A DNA stretch of 64,000 nucleotides from Schaedlerella glycyrrhizinilytica_A (GTDB taxonomy: Bacteria > Bacillota > Clostridia > Lachnospirales > Lachnospiraceae), in assembly GCF_042852765.1 (NCBI RefSeq), contig NZ_AP031414.1. One strand, 5' to 3'. The notes under the pieces are model-generated. The model was not told the origin of the DNA, made no database searches, and saw only the letters and a list, made by a program, of their open reading frames with translations. Numbering within the stretch: position 1 is the stretch's first letter; each line of letters starts with the position of its first letter. The position numbers were made by a program, and so were the translations under genes. Positions 34,470 to 42,758 of the stretch are shown one piece after another.

Positions 34470-35300
34470 ATGCAGTACAGTCATGAACTGATCATGCCAA
34501 ATAAAGATCTGCCGTTTAAAATGTTCCTTTTCGAGGGAAAGGACGGCAACTATTTTCGGGACAAGCACTGGCACCGTTCGATCGAGATCTTCGCAGTGCT
34601 TGACGGAGGACTCGTTTTTCATATCGGAGACCGTACTTATCCGCTCTCCCGCGGTGAATTTATTCTTGTCAATTCCAACGAGATCCACTCCGTCGATTCG
34701 CCAAAACCGAACCGCACCGTTGTACTTCAAATACCGCTGAAAACATTTGAAGAATATTTTACCGGCGATCAATTTATCTTATTTTCGCACGACCCGAAAA
34801 TACAGGATGAACAGGTCATGGCGCTGATCCGCGAAATGTACGACGCGTACACCGGAAAAGACTGTGGCTACGAAATGAAAGTGAAGAGTCAGTATTATAT
34901 GCTACTCTATCTTCTTGTCACAAAATACCGGGAACTCGATGTCAGCCGTGACGCTGTAAAGCGCAGCAAAAAACTGACGAAATTGTCCGCAATCACGAAC
35001 TACATCAAAGAAAATTATACCGAAGACCTCTCTCTTGAAACGCTCGCGGAGATCTTCGGCTATTCTCCCGCCTACCTTTCCCGAATGTTCCAGAAATACG
35101 CCGGAATCAACTACAAGTCCTATTTACAGGGAATCCGTCTGGAATATGCCTACCGGGAACTGCTCGAAACCAACCACACGATCAGCGATACCGCTTTGAA
35201 CAACGGCTTTCCGAACAGTAAAGCATTTTCCAAAGCATTTACAGAAAAATACGGACGGCTCCCAAGTGAATTCCGGCGGGAGCAGAAAAAACGATTCTGA
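34470..35300 (+). CDS. AraC-family transcriptional regulator
   Basis: 276-aa regulator: N-terminal cupin sensor domain (residues about 15-100; HWHRSIEIFAVLDGGLVFHIGD) and two C-terminal helix-turn-helix motifs (about 175-275; ETLAEIFGYSPAYLSRMFQKYAG, ISDTALNNGFPNSKAFSKAF). It is divergent from the DUF4867 operon, whose TATGAT -10 lacks a clear -35, as expected for an AraC-activated promoter. AGGAGG precedes the ATG. Likely inducer: the pentose or deoxyhexose degraded by the cluster. Confidence 0.92.
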   Translation: MQYSHELIMPNKDLPFKMFLFEGKDGNYFRDKHWHRSIEIFAVLDGGLVFHIGDRTYPLSRGEFILVNSNEIHSVDSPKPNRTVVLQIPLKTFEEYFTGDQFILFSHDPKIQDEQVMALIREMYDAYTGKDCGYEMKVKSQYYMLLYLLVTKYRELDVSRDAVKRSKKLTKLSAITNYIKENYTEDLSLETLAEIFGYSPAYLSRMFQKYAGINYKSYLQGIRLEYAYRELLETNHTISDTALNNGFPNSKAFSKAFTEKYGRLPSEFRREQKKRF

Positions 35301-35305
35301 AAATA

Positions 35306-35355
35306 CAAAGCCCCTTGAGATGCAAAAAACATCATCTCAAAGGGCTTTCTTTTTC
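35306..35355 (+). terminator. terminator of the AraC gene
   Basis: AAGCCCCTTGAGATG pairs with CATCTCAAAGGGCTT, followed by a T-rich run. Confidence 0.85.
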
Positions 35356-35371
35356 ATTTTTCTGTAAAATG

Positions 35372-35417
35372 CAAACACCCCCGGAACGCTGTGCTTCCAA
35401 CGTTCCGGGGGTGTCTA
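35372..35417 (-). terminator. terminator of the tRNA-Glu/tRNA-Cys unit
   Basis: ACACCCCCGGAACG pairs with CGTTCCGGGGGTGT around a short loop, 3' of the minus-strand tRNA pair. Confidence 0.8.
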
Positions 35418-35422
35418 AGACG

Positions 35423-35494
35423 AGGCGCAGACCGGATTTGAACCGGTGAATCAGGGTGTTGCAGACCCACGCCTTACCACTTGGCTACTGCGCC
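35423..35494 (-). tRNA. tRNA-Cys (GCA)
   Basis: 72-nt tRNA identical in sequence to the plus-strand copy at 17459-17530; anticodon GCA, no encoded CCA. It follows tRNA-Glu with a 26-base spacer holding the hairpin ACACTTAT/ATAAGTGT. Confidence 0.96.
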
Positions 35495-35520
35495 TTATAA
35501 CACTTATTCATAAGTGTCAG

Positions 35521-35592
35521 TGACTCCAACGGGAATCGAACCCGTGTTACCGCCGTGAAAGGGCGATGTCTTAACCGCTTGACCATGGAGCC
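35521..35592 (-). tRNA. tRNA-Glu (TTC)
   Basis: 72-nt cloverleaf, acceptor GGCTCCA/TGGAGTC with discriminator A, anticodon TTC in CTTTCAC, T-loop GGTTCGATTCC. Upstream are a TATAAT box and an inverted repeat TTATCGGTCA/TGACCGATAA (about 35594-35625). Confidence 0.96.
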
Positions 35593-35696
35593 ATTATCGG
35601 TCAACCGCTAAGCAGTGACCGATAATTATATTAACACATCTACATGTAGATTGCAAGTGTTTTTTCATTTTTTTACAATGAATCTCTTTTCTGCTT

Positions 35697-37067
35697 CTAA
35701 TCCACGGACATATTATCCTGATATTTCTTAAAAATGTGCCTCAGCATGATCACTGCGCAAATACTCAGTACCAGTTCCGCTCCTGCCTGTGCGTATGCCA
35801 GTCCGTAAAGCGGAAACAGATAATTCAGCAAAAACAGCAGCGGGATTTCCAATATGACTTTCCGCATGATCGCAAAGATCAGCGCATATTTGCCAAATCC
35901 CAATGCCTGAAATACACCCACAGATAAGAAGTCCACACACAGGAATACAAATCCCAGACTGAACCCTCTCAAAAATGCCGCTCCATAGGAAACGATCGCC
36001 TCATTATCCATAAACGCACGGACGATCCCACCGGCGCCGATGTTGTAAAGAACGGTCATCGCCGCAAGGATCGGAAGCATGATCTTCATCGCAAACAAGA
36101 TCGTGTCTTTCATTCTCCGCCGGTTTCCGGAAGAAAATGTATAGCTGACCAGCGGCATGATCCCCTGTGAAAATCCAAGCGTGATCTGCATCGGAACCAT
36201 ATAAATCTTATAAGAGATTCCCATCGACGCCACCGCATCCGCACCGTAAACAGAAGTAAAATTGTTCAGGATCGTCATTCCGGTCACGTTCAGAAGATTC
36301 TGGATTGACGCCGGGATTCCGACACTGCATATCTCGGCTGCGATCGCTTTCTTAAAGCGGAACCGCTTCGGGTTCACACAGACAAATGTTTTCCCCCTTT
36401 TTACATACAGCAGAACGAAGAAATAAAGACACGCCGCACAATTGGAAATAAAAGTAGCGCATCCGGCGCCTGCCGCCCCCATATCCAATCCCCAAGGCAA
36501 AATAAAAATGGGATCCAGTATAATATTGAGGATACAGCCGCTCATCGTTCCGATACTCGCATGAAGTGAAGCGCCCTCCGACCGGACCAGATATGCCATG
36601 ACCACATTTACGATCGCCGGAGCTGCTCCTAATGATACTGTCCAGAACATATACCCCTGTGTGGCGGCTCTCGTCGTCTCATCCGCACCGATCAGCGTAA
36701 GAAGCGGACTGCCGAATACCGTGCAGAGAATCCCGAAGATAATACCGCTGACCAAAGCGCAGTAAAATCCAAATGCCGAGCTCTCCTCCACCGTATTGTA
36801 ATCTTTTCGTCCCATCGCACGGCTCATCATGCTGGATGTGCCGACGCCGAACAGATTATTGACCGCATTGAACGCCAGCAGCACCGGAGCTGCCAGCGCA
36901 ACTGCCGCATTTTGTACCGGGTCGTTGAGCATTCCTACAAAATAAGTGTCCGCCATATTATAAAGTACCATGACAAGAGAACTAAACACCATCGGAATAC
37001 TCAGTTGGGCAACCGCCTTTGGAATCGGCATACTTTCAAATAATTGGATCTTCTGATTTTGTTCCAT
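35697..37067 (-). CDS. MATE-family efflux transporter
   Basis: 456-aa multidrug and toxin extrusion family protein with twelve predicted membrane helices in two homologous halves. Start IPKAVAQLSIPMVFSSLVMVLYNMADTYFVG is typical, as is GVGTSSMMSRAMGRKD in the first half. Probably a cation-coupled exporter of drugs or metabolites; substrate unknown. It follows the lipoprotein gene by 39 bases on the same strand. Confidence 0.92.
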   Translation of the reverse strand: MEQNQKIQLFESMPIPKAVAQLSIPMVFSSLVMVLYNMADTYFVGMLNDPVQNAAVALAAPVLLAFNAVNNLFGVGTSSMMSRAMGRKDYNTVEESSAFGFYCALVSGIIFGILCTVFGSPLLTLIGADETTRAATQGYMFWTVSLGAAPAIVNVVMAYLVRSEGASLHASIGTMSGCILNIILDPIFILPWGLDMGAAGAGCATFISNCAACLYFFVLLYVKRGKTFVCVNPKRFRFKKAIAAEICSVGIPASIQNLLNVTGMTILNNFTSVYGADAVASMGISYKIYMVPMQITLGFSQGIMPLVSYTFSSGNRRRMKDTILFAMKIMLPILAAMTVLYNIGAGGIVRAFMDNEAIVSYGAAFLRGFSLGFVFLCVDFLSVGVFQALGFGKYALIFAIMRKVILEIPLLFLLNYLFPLYGLAYAQAGAELVLSICAVIMLRHIFKKYQDNMSVD

Positions 37068-37106
37068 AAAATAACTACTCCTTTTTCTTCCCCTTTCCCG
37101 CCGATA

Positions 37107-38507
37107 CTATTCCTGACAATTCATCTGCATGGACAATACTTTTCCGTCCGGGTCAAAGTTGATCTGACAGCTGCGGAAGAAATGTTCTGCATCATGCCAT
37201 GTATACATACTGACAGACTCATTTTCAAATACGTCCTCACATTCCCCGTATTTTTTCAGCACATCTTCTTTCAGACTTCCGATCTGTACGCCGCCCGGAA
37301 ACTGTACCGTCAGCCCTCCGGCTTCCAGCGCCTTTGTATCCACGGAAATACTTCCGATTAGACATTGACTGACCGGCAGAGCTTCCGCCGACGGATTGAC
37401 TAATGTAACTTTCAGTCGGTTTCCCGCCGTATCATTGTAATATCCCGTTATATATTCTCCGATCTCCACGGTCTGATCTTCCGCTGTCACAGACTGATCC
37501 ATCTTAAGTCCCGCGGCTTCCAGATCTGCCGCCGCACACGGCAATGTTACCACCGCGTCATTGAGCTGAACCGTATAACTGTCCCAGCTTTCACCAAGCG
37601 CTTCGGACTTCGATGCCGCATCCATTTCACCGACGTCTTCCGCCGTAAACTGATCGATCCCGGTCACGACCGGTCCGTTTTTTACCTGTGTACGGACTTC
37701 CTCCGGAACCTGCACCTTTTCCGCCGTATTATATTCCAGGATCGTCAGATCCATATAATAAGTATTGATCTCATTTTCCCCAAAACCAAGCGTCTCTGCA
37801 GCACTTTCTTTCAGATCCACAAAGATTCTGGCCGGAAGCAGTTCCTCCTGATAAACCAAAATCTCGCATGGGAACCGCATCTGCTCCAACGCCCCCTCTG
37901 TCAGTCTTCCGCCTAACCCGAGTGAATTGAGCATCTTCGCATCCGCCGCGCCCTCAAGAACGTCTCCTGCGACAGCTCCGGTCAGCTTATAGCAGGCTTT
38001 TCCGTTTACCTCCGCAGTTTCCTCTTCCAGCGTCAGCGATCCCGCTTCCTCGGCAAATTCTTCTGCGATCTCTTCCGCAATCTCCGGACTCAATTCGATC
38101 TCCGCATCCTCCGCCGGACTGCGCGACCATGTATTCTGCATATTGGTATAAGACACCGTCTCATCCTTTTCTTCGGTCTGGTAAATCTCCGTATCCAGCG
38201 TATAGCCTCCGCCCTGTACGTTCACTTCGATCTGCCCTTTTGCATGGACCGCCTCCGACTTCCTATCCGTTTCCATATCCAGATCCATTTTTACACCGGA
38301 TGCCGATCCCGCATTCCCGGTTTCCGCCTCCAAGATCAGATTACATTTCATCGACTTCACAAATTCGCTCTCTTTTTCCATCATCTGCAGAAGCGTCTCC
38401 GCTGTCTTTTGGTCCTGTTCTCCCGCGCATCCCGTAAATACTGCTGTCATCACAAACACGCCGATCCCCAGTACGATCCGACGACATTTTTTTATTTTCC
38501 GATCCAA
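37107..38507 (-). CDS. lipoprotein with LppX/LolA-like domain
   Basis: About 466-aa secreted lipoprotein. Signal peptide RRIVLGIGVFVMTAVF is followed by lipobox T-G-C-A. The N-terminal mature part (about 30-270; QTAETLLQMMEKESEFVKSM and alternating strands) resembles LolA/LppX-type lipid-binding sandwiches; the C-terminal part (about 300-466) is a separate Glu/Asp-rich domain of unknown family. Start: TTG at 38505-38507, 10 bases after GAGGG; an upstream TTG at 38531 has no site. Followed by the MATE gene. Confidence 0.72.
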   Translation of the reverse strand: MDRKIKKCRRIVLGIGVFVMTAVFTGCAGEQDQKTAETLLQMMEKESEFVKSMKCNLILEAETGNAGSASGVKMDLDMETDRKSEAVHAKGQIEVNVQGGGYTLDTEIYQTEEKDETVSYTNMQNTWSRSPAEDAEIELSPEIAEEIAEEFAEEAGSLTLEEETAEVNGKACYKLTGAVAGDVLEGAADAKMLNSLGLGGRLTEGALEQMRFPCEILVYQEELLPARIFVDLKESAAETLGFGENEINTYYMDLTILEYNTAEKVQVPEEVRTQVKNGPVVTGIDQFTAEDVGEMDAASKSEALGESWDSYTVQLNDAVVTLPCAAADLEAAGLKMDQSVTAEDQTVEIGEYITGYYNDTAGNRLKVTLVNPSAEALPVSQCLIGSISVDTKALEAGGLTVQFPGGVQIGSLKEDVLKKYGECEDVFENESVSMYTWHDAEHFFRSCQINFDPDGKVLSMQMNCQE

Positions 38508-38541
38508 AAAATCACTTCCCTCTTTTTTCAAACACTGTTGT

Positions 38542-38589
38542 TAGCGTCGATGTACAAGGGAAAACACGCCTGCTTGTACACCGACGCTA
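38542..38589 (-). repeat. short dispersed motif, copy 2 (palindromic, 5' of the lipoprotein gene)
   Basis: 17-bp inverted repeats TAGCGTCGATGTACAAG (38542-38558) and its complement with one mismatch (38573-38589). A TATAAT box lies just upstream on the minus strand, so the palindrome would open the transcript as a stem-loop. It shares sequence with copy 1 upstream of cdd, up to the GAGGG site and TTG start. Confidence 0.6.
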
Positions 38590-38635
38590 CTTCTTTATTA
38601 TAGACTGCCTTTACATCGTTGCACAAGAAAGAATT

Positions 38636-39370
38636 TTATCTGCTTCCTTCCTGCTCCGTCTTCCGGTAAGAAACCAGCAGATCCACCATCCGGTCATAAC
38701 TCTTTACCCCGTCGCTCTGCCCGTTCACTTTCAGGTAAGTATCATTGATCTGATTGGCGACCTCCGACACTTTCCCCTCATACGAATCCCAGAACCGGCT
38801 GTTTGCTTCCAGATCCGGCTCCACGCTCTGATCCAGACCGGAACGTACTTCCTGCCAGACCTCATGATCCGCGCGATACAGCGCATTGGTGCTGTAAATC
38901 CATGCCATCAGATATCCGCTGTACTGAAAATCGATCCTCTCTGCATGCTCGCATGCCAGAAACGCGATAAAATTCGCTTCCTGTTCCTGCATAAATCCAC
39001 GCAGATGCGACAGTTCGTGACATGCAGTGAACGGAATGTTATAAGGCTGCATATCTCCGTTATAATTTGCCTCGACCGTAAACGGCGCATAGATCCCCGT
39101 CAGACTCTGATAGGAAAGGATTTCCGAAACGATCAGCTTTTTCGGACGCGGATAAAATCCCTGTAAAGATTCATACTTTGCGGAAAGCGCCTCCATCGCC
39201 CGCACTGCATCCGTCGCCTCCGGCGCATCCAGTCTCATTTCTCCGTCTGCAAATCCCGGTATCTTCGCCGCACAAAAAAGCAGGATTCCGGAAACCAGAA
39301 GCAGCACACACGAAAGATACGGCAGAAAATAAGAAATCTTTTTCCGTCTTTGTCCCTGTTTTTCTTTCAT
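38636..39370 (-). CDS. DUF3810-like membrane metallopeptidase
   Basis: 244-aa protein with one membrane segment (about residues 13-34) and a zinc-peptidase motif HELSH in FTACHELSHLRGF, followed by EQEANFIAFLAC, which supplies a third ligand candidate. These blocks match DUF3810 proteins, but those are usually over 300 aa with several N-terminal helices; this one is shorter. It overlaps the last ABC ATPase gene by 4 bases, so it is translated with the importer. Confidence 0.8.
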   Translation of the reverse strand: MKEKQGQRRKKISYFLPYLSCVLLLVSGILLFCAAKIPGFADGEMRLDAPEATDAVRAMEALSAKYESLQGFYPRPKKLIVSEILSYQSLTGIYAPFTVEANYNGDMQPYNIPFTACHELSHLRGFMQEQEANFIAFLACEHAERIDFQYSGYLMAWIYSTNALYRADHEVWQEVRSGLDQSVEPDLEANSRFWDSYEGKVSEVANQINDTYLKVNGQSDGVKSYDRMVDLLVSYRKTEQEGSR

Positions 39371-40056
39371 CTCCCAGCCCCCTGTTCCGCCTGAAGATCG
39401 ATCTGCCGCGTACAGATCCGATCCAGCAGTTCTCGGTCATGGCTGACTGCCAGTAGCCCGATCCCACGCCGTCGGATCTCATCCATCAGAAAATGCCAGA
39501 TCTCACTCTGTGTCACAAGATCCAGCATTGTCGTGATCTCGTCCGCAAGCAGAAAACGGGTGCGCTTCCCAAGCGCCCGCGCAATGCAGAAACGCTGCAG
39601 TTCTCCGCCGGAAAGTTCCTGCGGATACCGTCCCATCCATTCTTCTCGTATCCCCAATGCATCCAGCACACGAAGTTCCACTTCATCGCCCTCCGCGATC
39701 ATATTCCGCATCCGCATTTTCGGATCCACTGCCAGCTCCGGCTGCTGCCAGATCATCTGCACCGGACAATATCCGCGATACGAAGCAAGCGGCTTTCCAT
39801 CCAGAAGAATCTCTCCGGCGGACGGTTTCAAATATCCCGCCAGCAAACGGCACAACGTAGTCTTTCCAAATCCACTCGGTGCTGCTGCGCCAACCAGTTC
39901 TCCGCTCTCAAGCGTCAAATCGAAACGGGATAAAATTTCCCTCGTCGTTTTGTTTCTTTTCGTTCGTTTGCTCTCATTTCCCGGAAATCCGATCTCATTC
40001 ATCCCGGACATATCATACGAAAAACAAAGCGCTTTTGCTTCCAGTTTCATCTTCAT
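39367..40056 (-). CDS. ABC transporter ATPase (nickel/peptide type, second)
   Basis: 229-aa ATPase of the DppF/NikE group. Walker A is APSGFGKTT (first Gly replaced by Ala), signature LSGGELQR, Walker B FLLADE, D-loop MLD and H-loop SHD. It is shorter than DppF because the C-terminal oligopeptide-binding extension is missing, as in NikE. It overlaps both neighbours by 4 bases. Confidence 0.88.
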   Translation of the reverse strand: MKMKLEAKALCFSYDMSGMNEIGFPGNESKRTKRNKTTREILSRFDLTLESGELVGAAAPSGFGKTTLCRLLAGYLKPSAGEILLDGKPLASYRGYCPVQMIWQQPELAVDPKMRMRNMIAEGDEVELRVLDALGIREEWMGRYPQELSGGELQRFCIARALGKRTRFLLADEITTMLDLVTQSEIWHFLMDEIRRRGIGLLAVSHDRELLDRICTRQIDLQAEQGAGR

Positions 40057-40862
40057 CTCTCCTCATCATTTGCACCACGAGCCGATACAGACCAGTGAGA
40101 CGGCATCGCCCTCCAAAGCGCCTTTGTGTAAGGATGACGCAGTGTTTCTTCCGCCTGAAAATCCGCGGGAAACGCCTCTTCCGCCACACGCCCCTCATGC
40201 ATCACCAAAATACGGTCTGCCGTCTCGACCGCCAGTTCCAGATCATGGGTGATCACAAGCACACTGCTCCCCATCTCCGCCAGTTCCCGAAAATGTCCCA
40301 TGACCATCTTGGCTGTCTTCTTTTCCAGTCCCGGCGTCGGCTCGTCCGCGATCACCAGCCTCGGTTCTTCGATCGTCGCCGCCGCGATCAACACCCTCCT
40401 GCTCATTCCTCCGGACAGCTCAAACGGATACAGCGCCGCCGCATCCTCCTTTAAATGATAACGTTGAAAAATTTCTTTCAGCTTTGTTTTTTTCTGTGGA
40501 TCCCGGCTTCCCTTTAATATCTGTGCGCCCGATTTCATCAGCGGATCCAAATAAGACGCCCCCTGCGGAACCAGCAAAATTTCGCTTCCGCGCAGTTGTT
40601 CGATCTGTTCTTTCTCCAGCAGTCTTTCACGATAAAAAATCTCCCCATCCATCGAAGCATTATAAGGAAGAAGCCCCATCACGGCATGTGCCAGCAGACT
40701 TTTTCCCGACCCGCTCGCACCGACAAGGGCGGTCACTTCTCCGGCATATGTGGAAAAAGACAGCCCGCATACATTTTCGATCGTCCGCCGCTGCAGCCCG
40801 CGGGTATACTGCGTAAAAGAAATATGTAGTTCTTTCAACTCCAAGATTTTCTCACTCTGCAT
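40053..40862 (-). CDS. ABC transporter ATPase (nickel/peptide type, first)
   Basis: 269-aa ATPase of the DppD/NikD group: Walker A GASGSGKS, signature LSGGMSRR, Walker B LVIADE with D-loop LE instead of LD, H-loop THD. The C-terminal HPYTKALWRAMP segment is typical of the Dpp/Nik subfamily. The ATG at 40862 follows GGGGAGG; an upstream in-frame start is rejected. Confidence 0.9.
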   Translation of the reverse strand: MQSEKILELKELHISFTQYTRGLQRRTIENVCGLSFSTYAGEVTALVGASGSGKSLLAHAVMGLLPYNASMDGEIFYRERLLEKEQIEQLRGSEILLVPQGASYLDPLMKSGAQILKGSRDPQKKTKLKEIFQRYHLKEDAAALYPFELSGGMSRRVLIAAATIEEPRLVIADEPTPGLEKKTAKMVMGHFRELAEMGSSVLVITHDLELAVETADRILVMHEGRVAEEAFPADFQAEETLRHPYTKALWRAMPSHWSVSARGANDEER

Positions 40863-40891
40863 CTTTTTCCTCCCCTTAATCATGCACGTCC

Positions 40892-41707
40892 TTAATCATG
40901 CACGCTGCCCGGATCCGTCAGTTTCCGCAGATTCTGTCCGGCTGCATAAAACAGTCCGGTCACGATCGTCAAAAATACCCCCGGGAACACCGCAAGCCAC
41001 CACTGCCCTCCGAGCAGATACCTCATGGATTCCGCCAGAATATTCCCAACCGCCGGCTGGTTCGACGGCAATCCAAATCCAAGGAATGTCACACTGGATT
41101 CATGCAACACCGCGTGCGGAAACAGAAGAACCATCCCGACAAGAAACTGCGGCAGCACATGTGGGATCACATGACGCCGGATCAGATGCCATTTACTTTT
41201 CCCCAATTTCTCCGCGACCTGAATGTACGGACTTTCCCGCAATTGGATCACCTCCGCCCGGATAACACGGGTCAGCGCCGGCCAGTGCGTCAGAGCGATC
41301 CCCACAGCCACCCCGAAAAATCCTCTTCCCAATGCCACGGTGACCAAGATCAAAAGCAGGATATGCGGGATCCCCAGCACAAGATCGATCAAAAAGGATA
41401 TCACAGCATCTACTTTCTTTCCAAGGACTGCAGCCGCGATCCCCAATATCAGTGCGATCCCGGCGCTCACAGCCGCAGAAACGATCCCAAGTCCGATACT
41501 GAGCGTAAGTCCCCGCAGCGTCCTTGCAAACATATCTCTCCCCATCCAATCTGTGCCAAATGGATGTGCAAGACACGGCGCGATATTTTTCGCGGTAAAA
41601 TCAGTCGCCACCGCCGCATCCGCAAAATACATCCCTCCGATTCCGACCGCAAGCAAAAAGAACATCGCGCCAACCAGCCCGATCAGACTCCGTTCTCTCA
41701 TCGTCAT
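40892..41707 (-). CDS. ABC transporter permease (NikC/DppC-like)
   Basis: 271-aa membrane permease with an N-terminal helix and five helices around the EAA loop (QVAEKLGKSKWHLIRRHVIPHVLP). HPFGTDWMGRDMFAR near residue 48 is characteristic of DppC/NikC. It overlaps the NikB-like gene by 4 bases. An ATG two codons in is an alternative start. Confidence 0.91.
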   Translation of the reverse strand: MTMRERSLIGLVGAMFFLLAVGIGGMYFADAAVATDFTAKNIAPCLAHPFGTDWMGRDMFARTLRGLTLSIGLGIVSAAVSAGIALILGIAAAVLGKKVDAVISFLIDLVLGIPHILLLILVTVALGRGFFGVAVGIALTHWPALTRVIRAEVIQLRESPYIQVAEKLGKSKWHLIRRHVIPHVLPQFLVGMVLLFPHAVLHESSVTFLGFGLPSNQPAVGNILAESMRYLLGGQWWLAVFPGVFLTIVTGLFYAAGQNLRKLTDPGSVHD

Positions 41708-42696
41708 CTCTGTGCGCCTCCTTTCCGGATACGCGGATCAACCTGCCCATACAAGATATCCGCGGTCAGATTTCCTGCCGCCGCCAGCGCCGCGCAGATC
41801 AGCGTCACAGCCATCAAAAGCGGCATATCGCTTCCAAGTCCTGCCTGCACTGCCGCCTGTCCCAATCCCGGATAAGAAAAAACCTGTTCCACCAGCACCG
41901 AACCGCCGATCAGCTCCCCGATGGAAGCCGCCTGTAATGTGATCGCCGGGAGCAGGATATTGCGCAATCCGTGCCGCCAAAACAAACGAAACCCACGCTC
42001 CCCTCCCGCACGGGCAAACAGCATATAATCGCTGTCCATTACCTCGATCATTTTTTCTCTCGTGTGCAACGTAATATTCGCGGTTCCGGTCAGACTCAAC
42101 GTCAGCGCCGGAAGCACAAAATGTGAGATCCGCTCCGCCAGAGACACTTCGGACGCCGCGACACCGATCGGTACGCTCATCCCGATCGGGAACCATCCAA
42201 ACCAGACTCCGAAGACGATCAAAAGCAGCATGGCGACCCAGAATGCCGGAGTGTCCGAGATCAACAGGCTGTACCCGCGGATCAGCCGGTCGCACCACTT
42301 CCCACGCCGCATCCCTGCCACCGCGCCGAGCATTACGCCGAGAATTCCCGACAATACCCACGCAAAAAGCAGCAGCGGCAGCGAGTTTGCCAGCCGTACC
42401 GCGATCACCTGACTGACCGGCTGCCGATATAAAAGAGACGTTCCCATATCCCCTTTCAGAAAATCTGTGATCCATGCAAGATACTGCTGAACCGGAGAGG
42501 CATTCGTCCCCCAGTATGTTTCCAGTTTTTCAATCTGCTCGGCGCCCATACTGCCCAGCGCAGTCTGTCCCACATTTGCCTGAAGAGGATCCACCGGCGA
42601 ACATTTCATCAATGCAAATGCGGCTATGCTCGTACAAAAAAGAAGCAGCAAAAACCGTATGCACTTTTTCCCGATACGAATCCATGTATCTCTCAC
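41704..42696 (-). CDS. ABC transporter permease (NikB/DppB-like)
   Basis: 330-aa permease of the DppB/NikB group: N-terminal helix, the PVDPL segment, GDMGTSLLYRQPVS and the EAA-like loop (YMLFARAGGERGFRLFWRHGLRNILLP). Six membrane helices expected. Forms the channel with the NikC-like protein. Confidence 0.92.
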   Translation of the reverse strand: MRDTWIRIGKKCIRFLLLLFCTSIAAFALMKCSPVDPLQANVGQTALGSMGAEQIEKLETYWGTNASPVQQYLAWITDFLKGDMGTSLLYRQPVSQVIAVRLANSLPLLLFAWVLSGILGVMLGAVAGMRRGKWCDRLIRGYSLLISDTPAFWVAMLLLIVFGVWFGWFPIGMSVPIGVAASEVSLAERISHFVLPALTLSLTGTANITLHTREKMIEVMDSDYMLFARAGGERGFRLFWRHGLRNILLPAITLQAASIGELIGGSVLVEQVFSYPGLGQAAVQAGLGSDMPLLMAVTLICAALAAAGNLTADILYGQVDPRIRKGGAQR

Positions 42697-42758
42697 AGCG
42701 ATCCTCCTTCATTTCTTCTATTTCTTATGTGTTTTCCACATTCACTGCTTTTTTCAGA

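Noticed and set aside
35594..35652. Inverted repeat and ATCTACATGTAGAT palindrome before tRNA-Glu as a regulatory operator
   Set aside because: tRNA genes are rarely controlled by operators; the structure more likely reflects a leader hairpin, and nothing supports a binding protein.
36000..37000. MATE gene as part of the tRNA transcription unit or of a resistance island
   Set aside because: Opposite arguments are lacking: it follows the lipoprotein gene, has ordinary composition and no mobile-element flanks.
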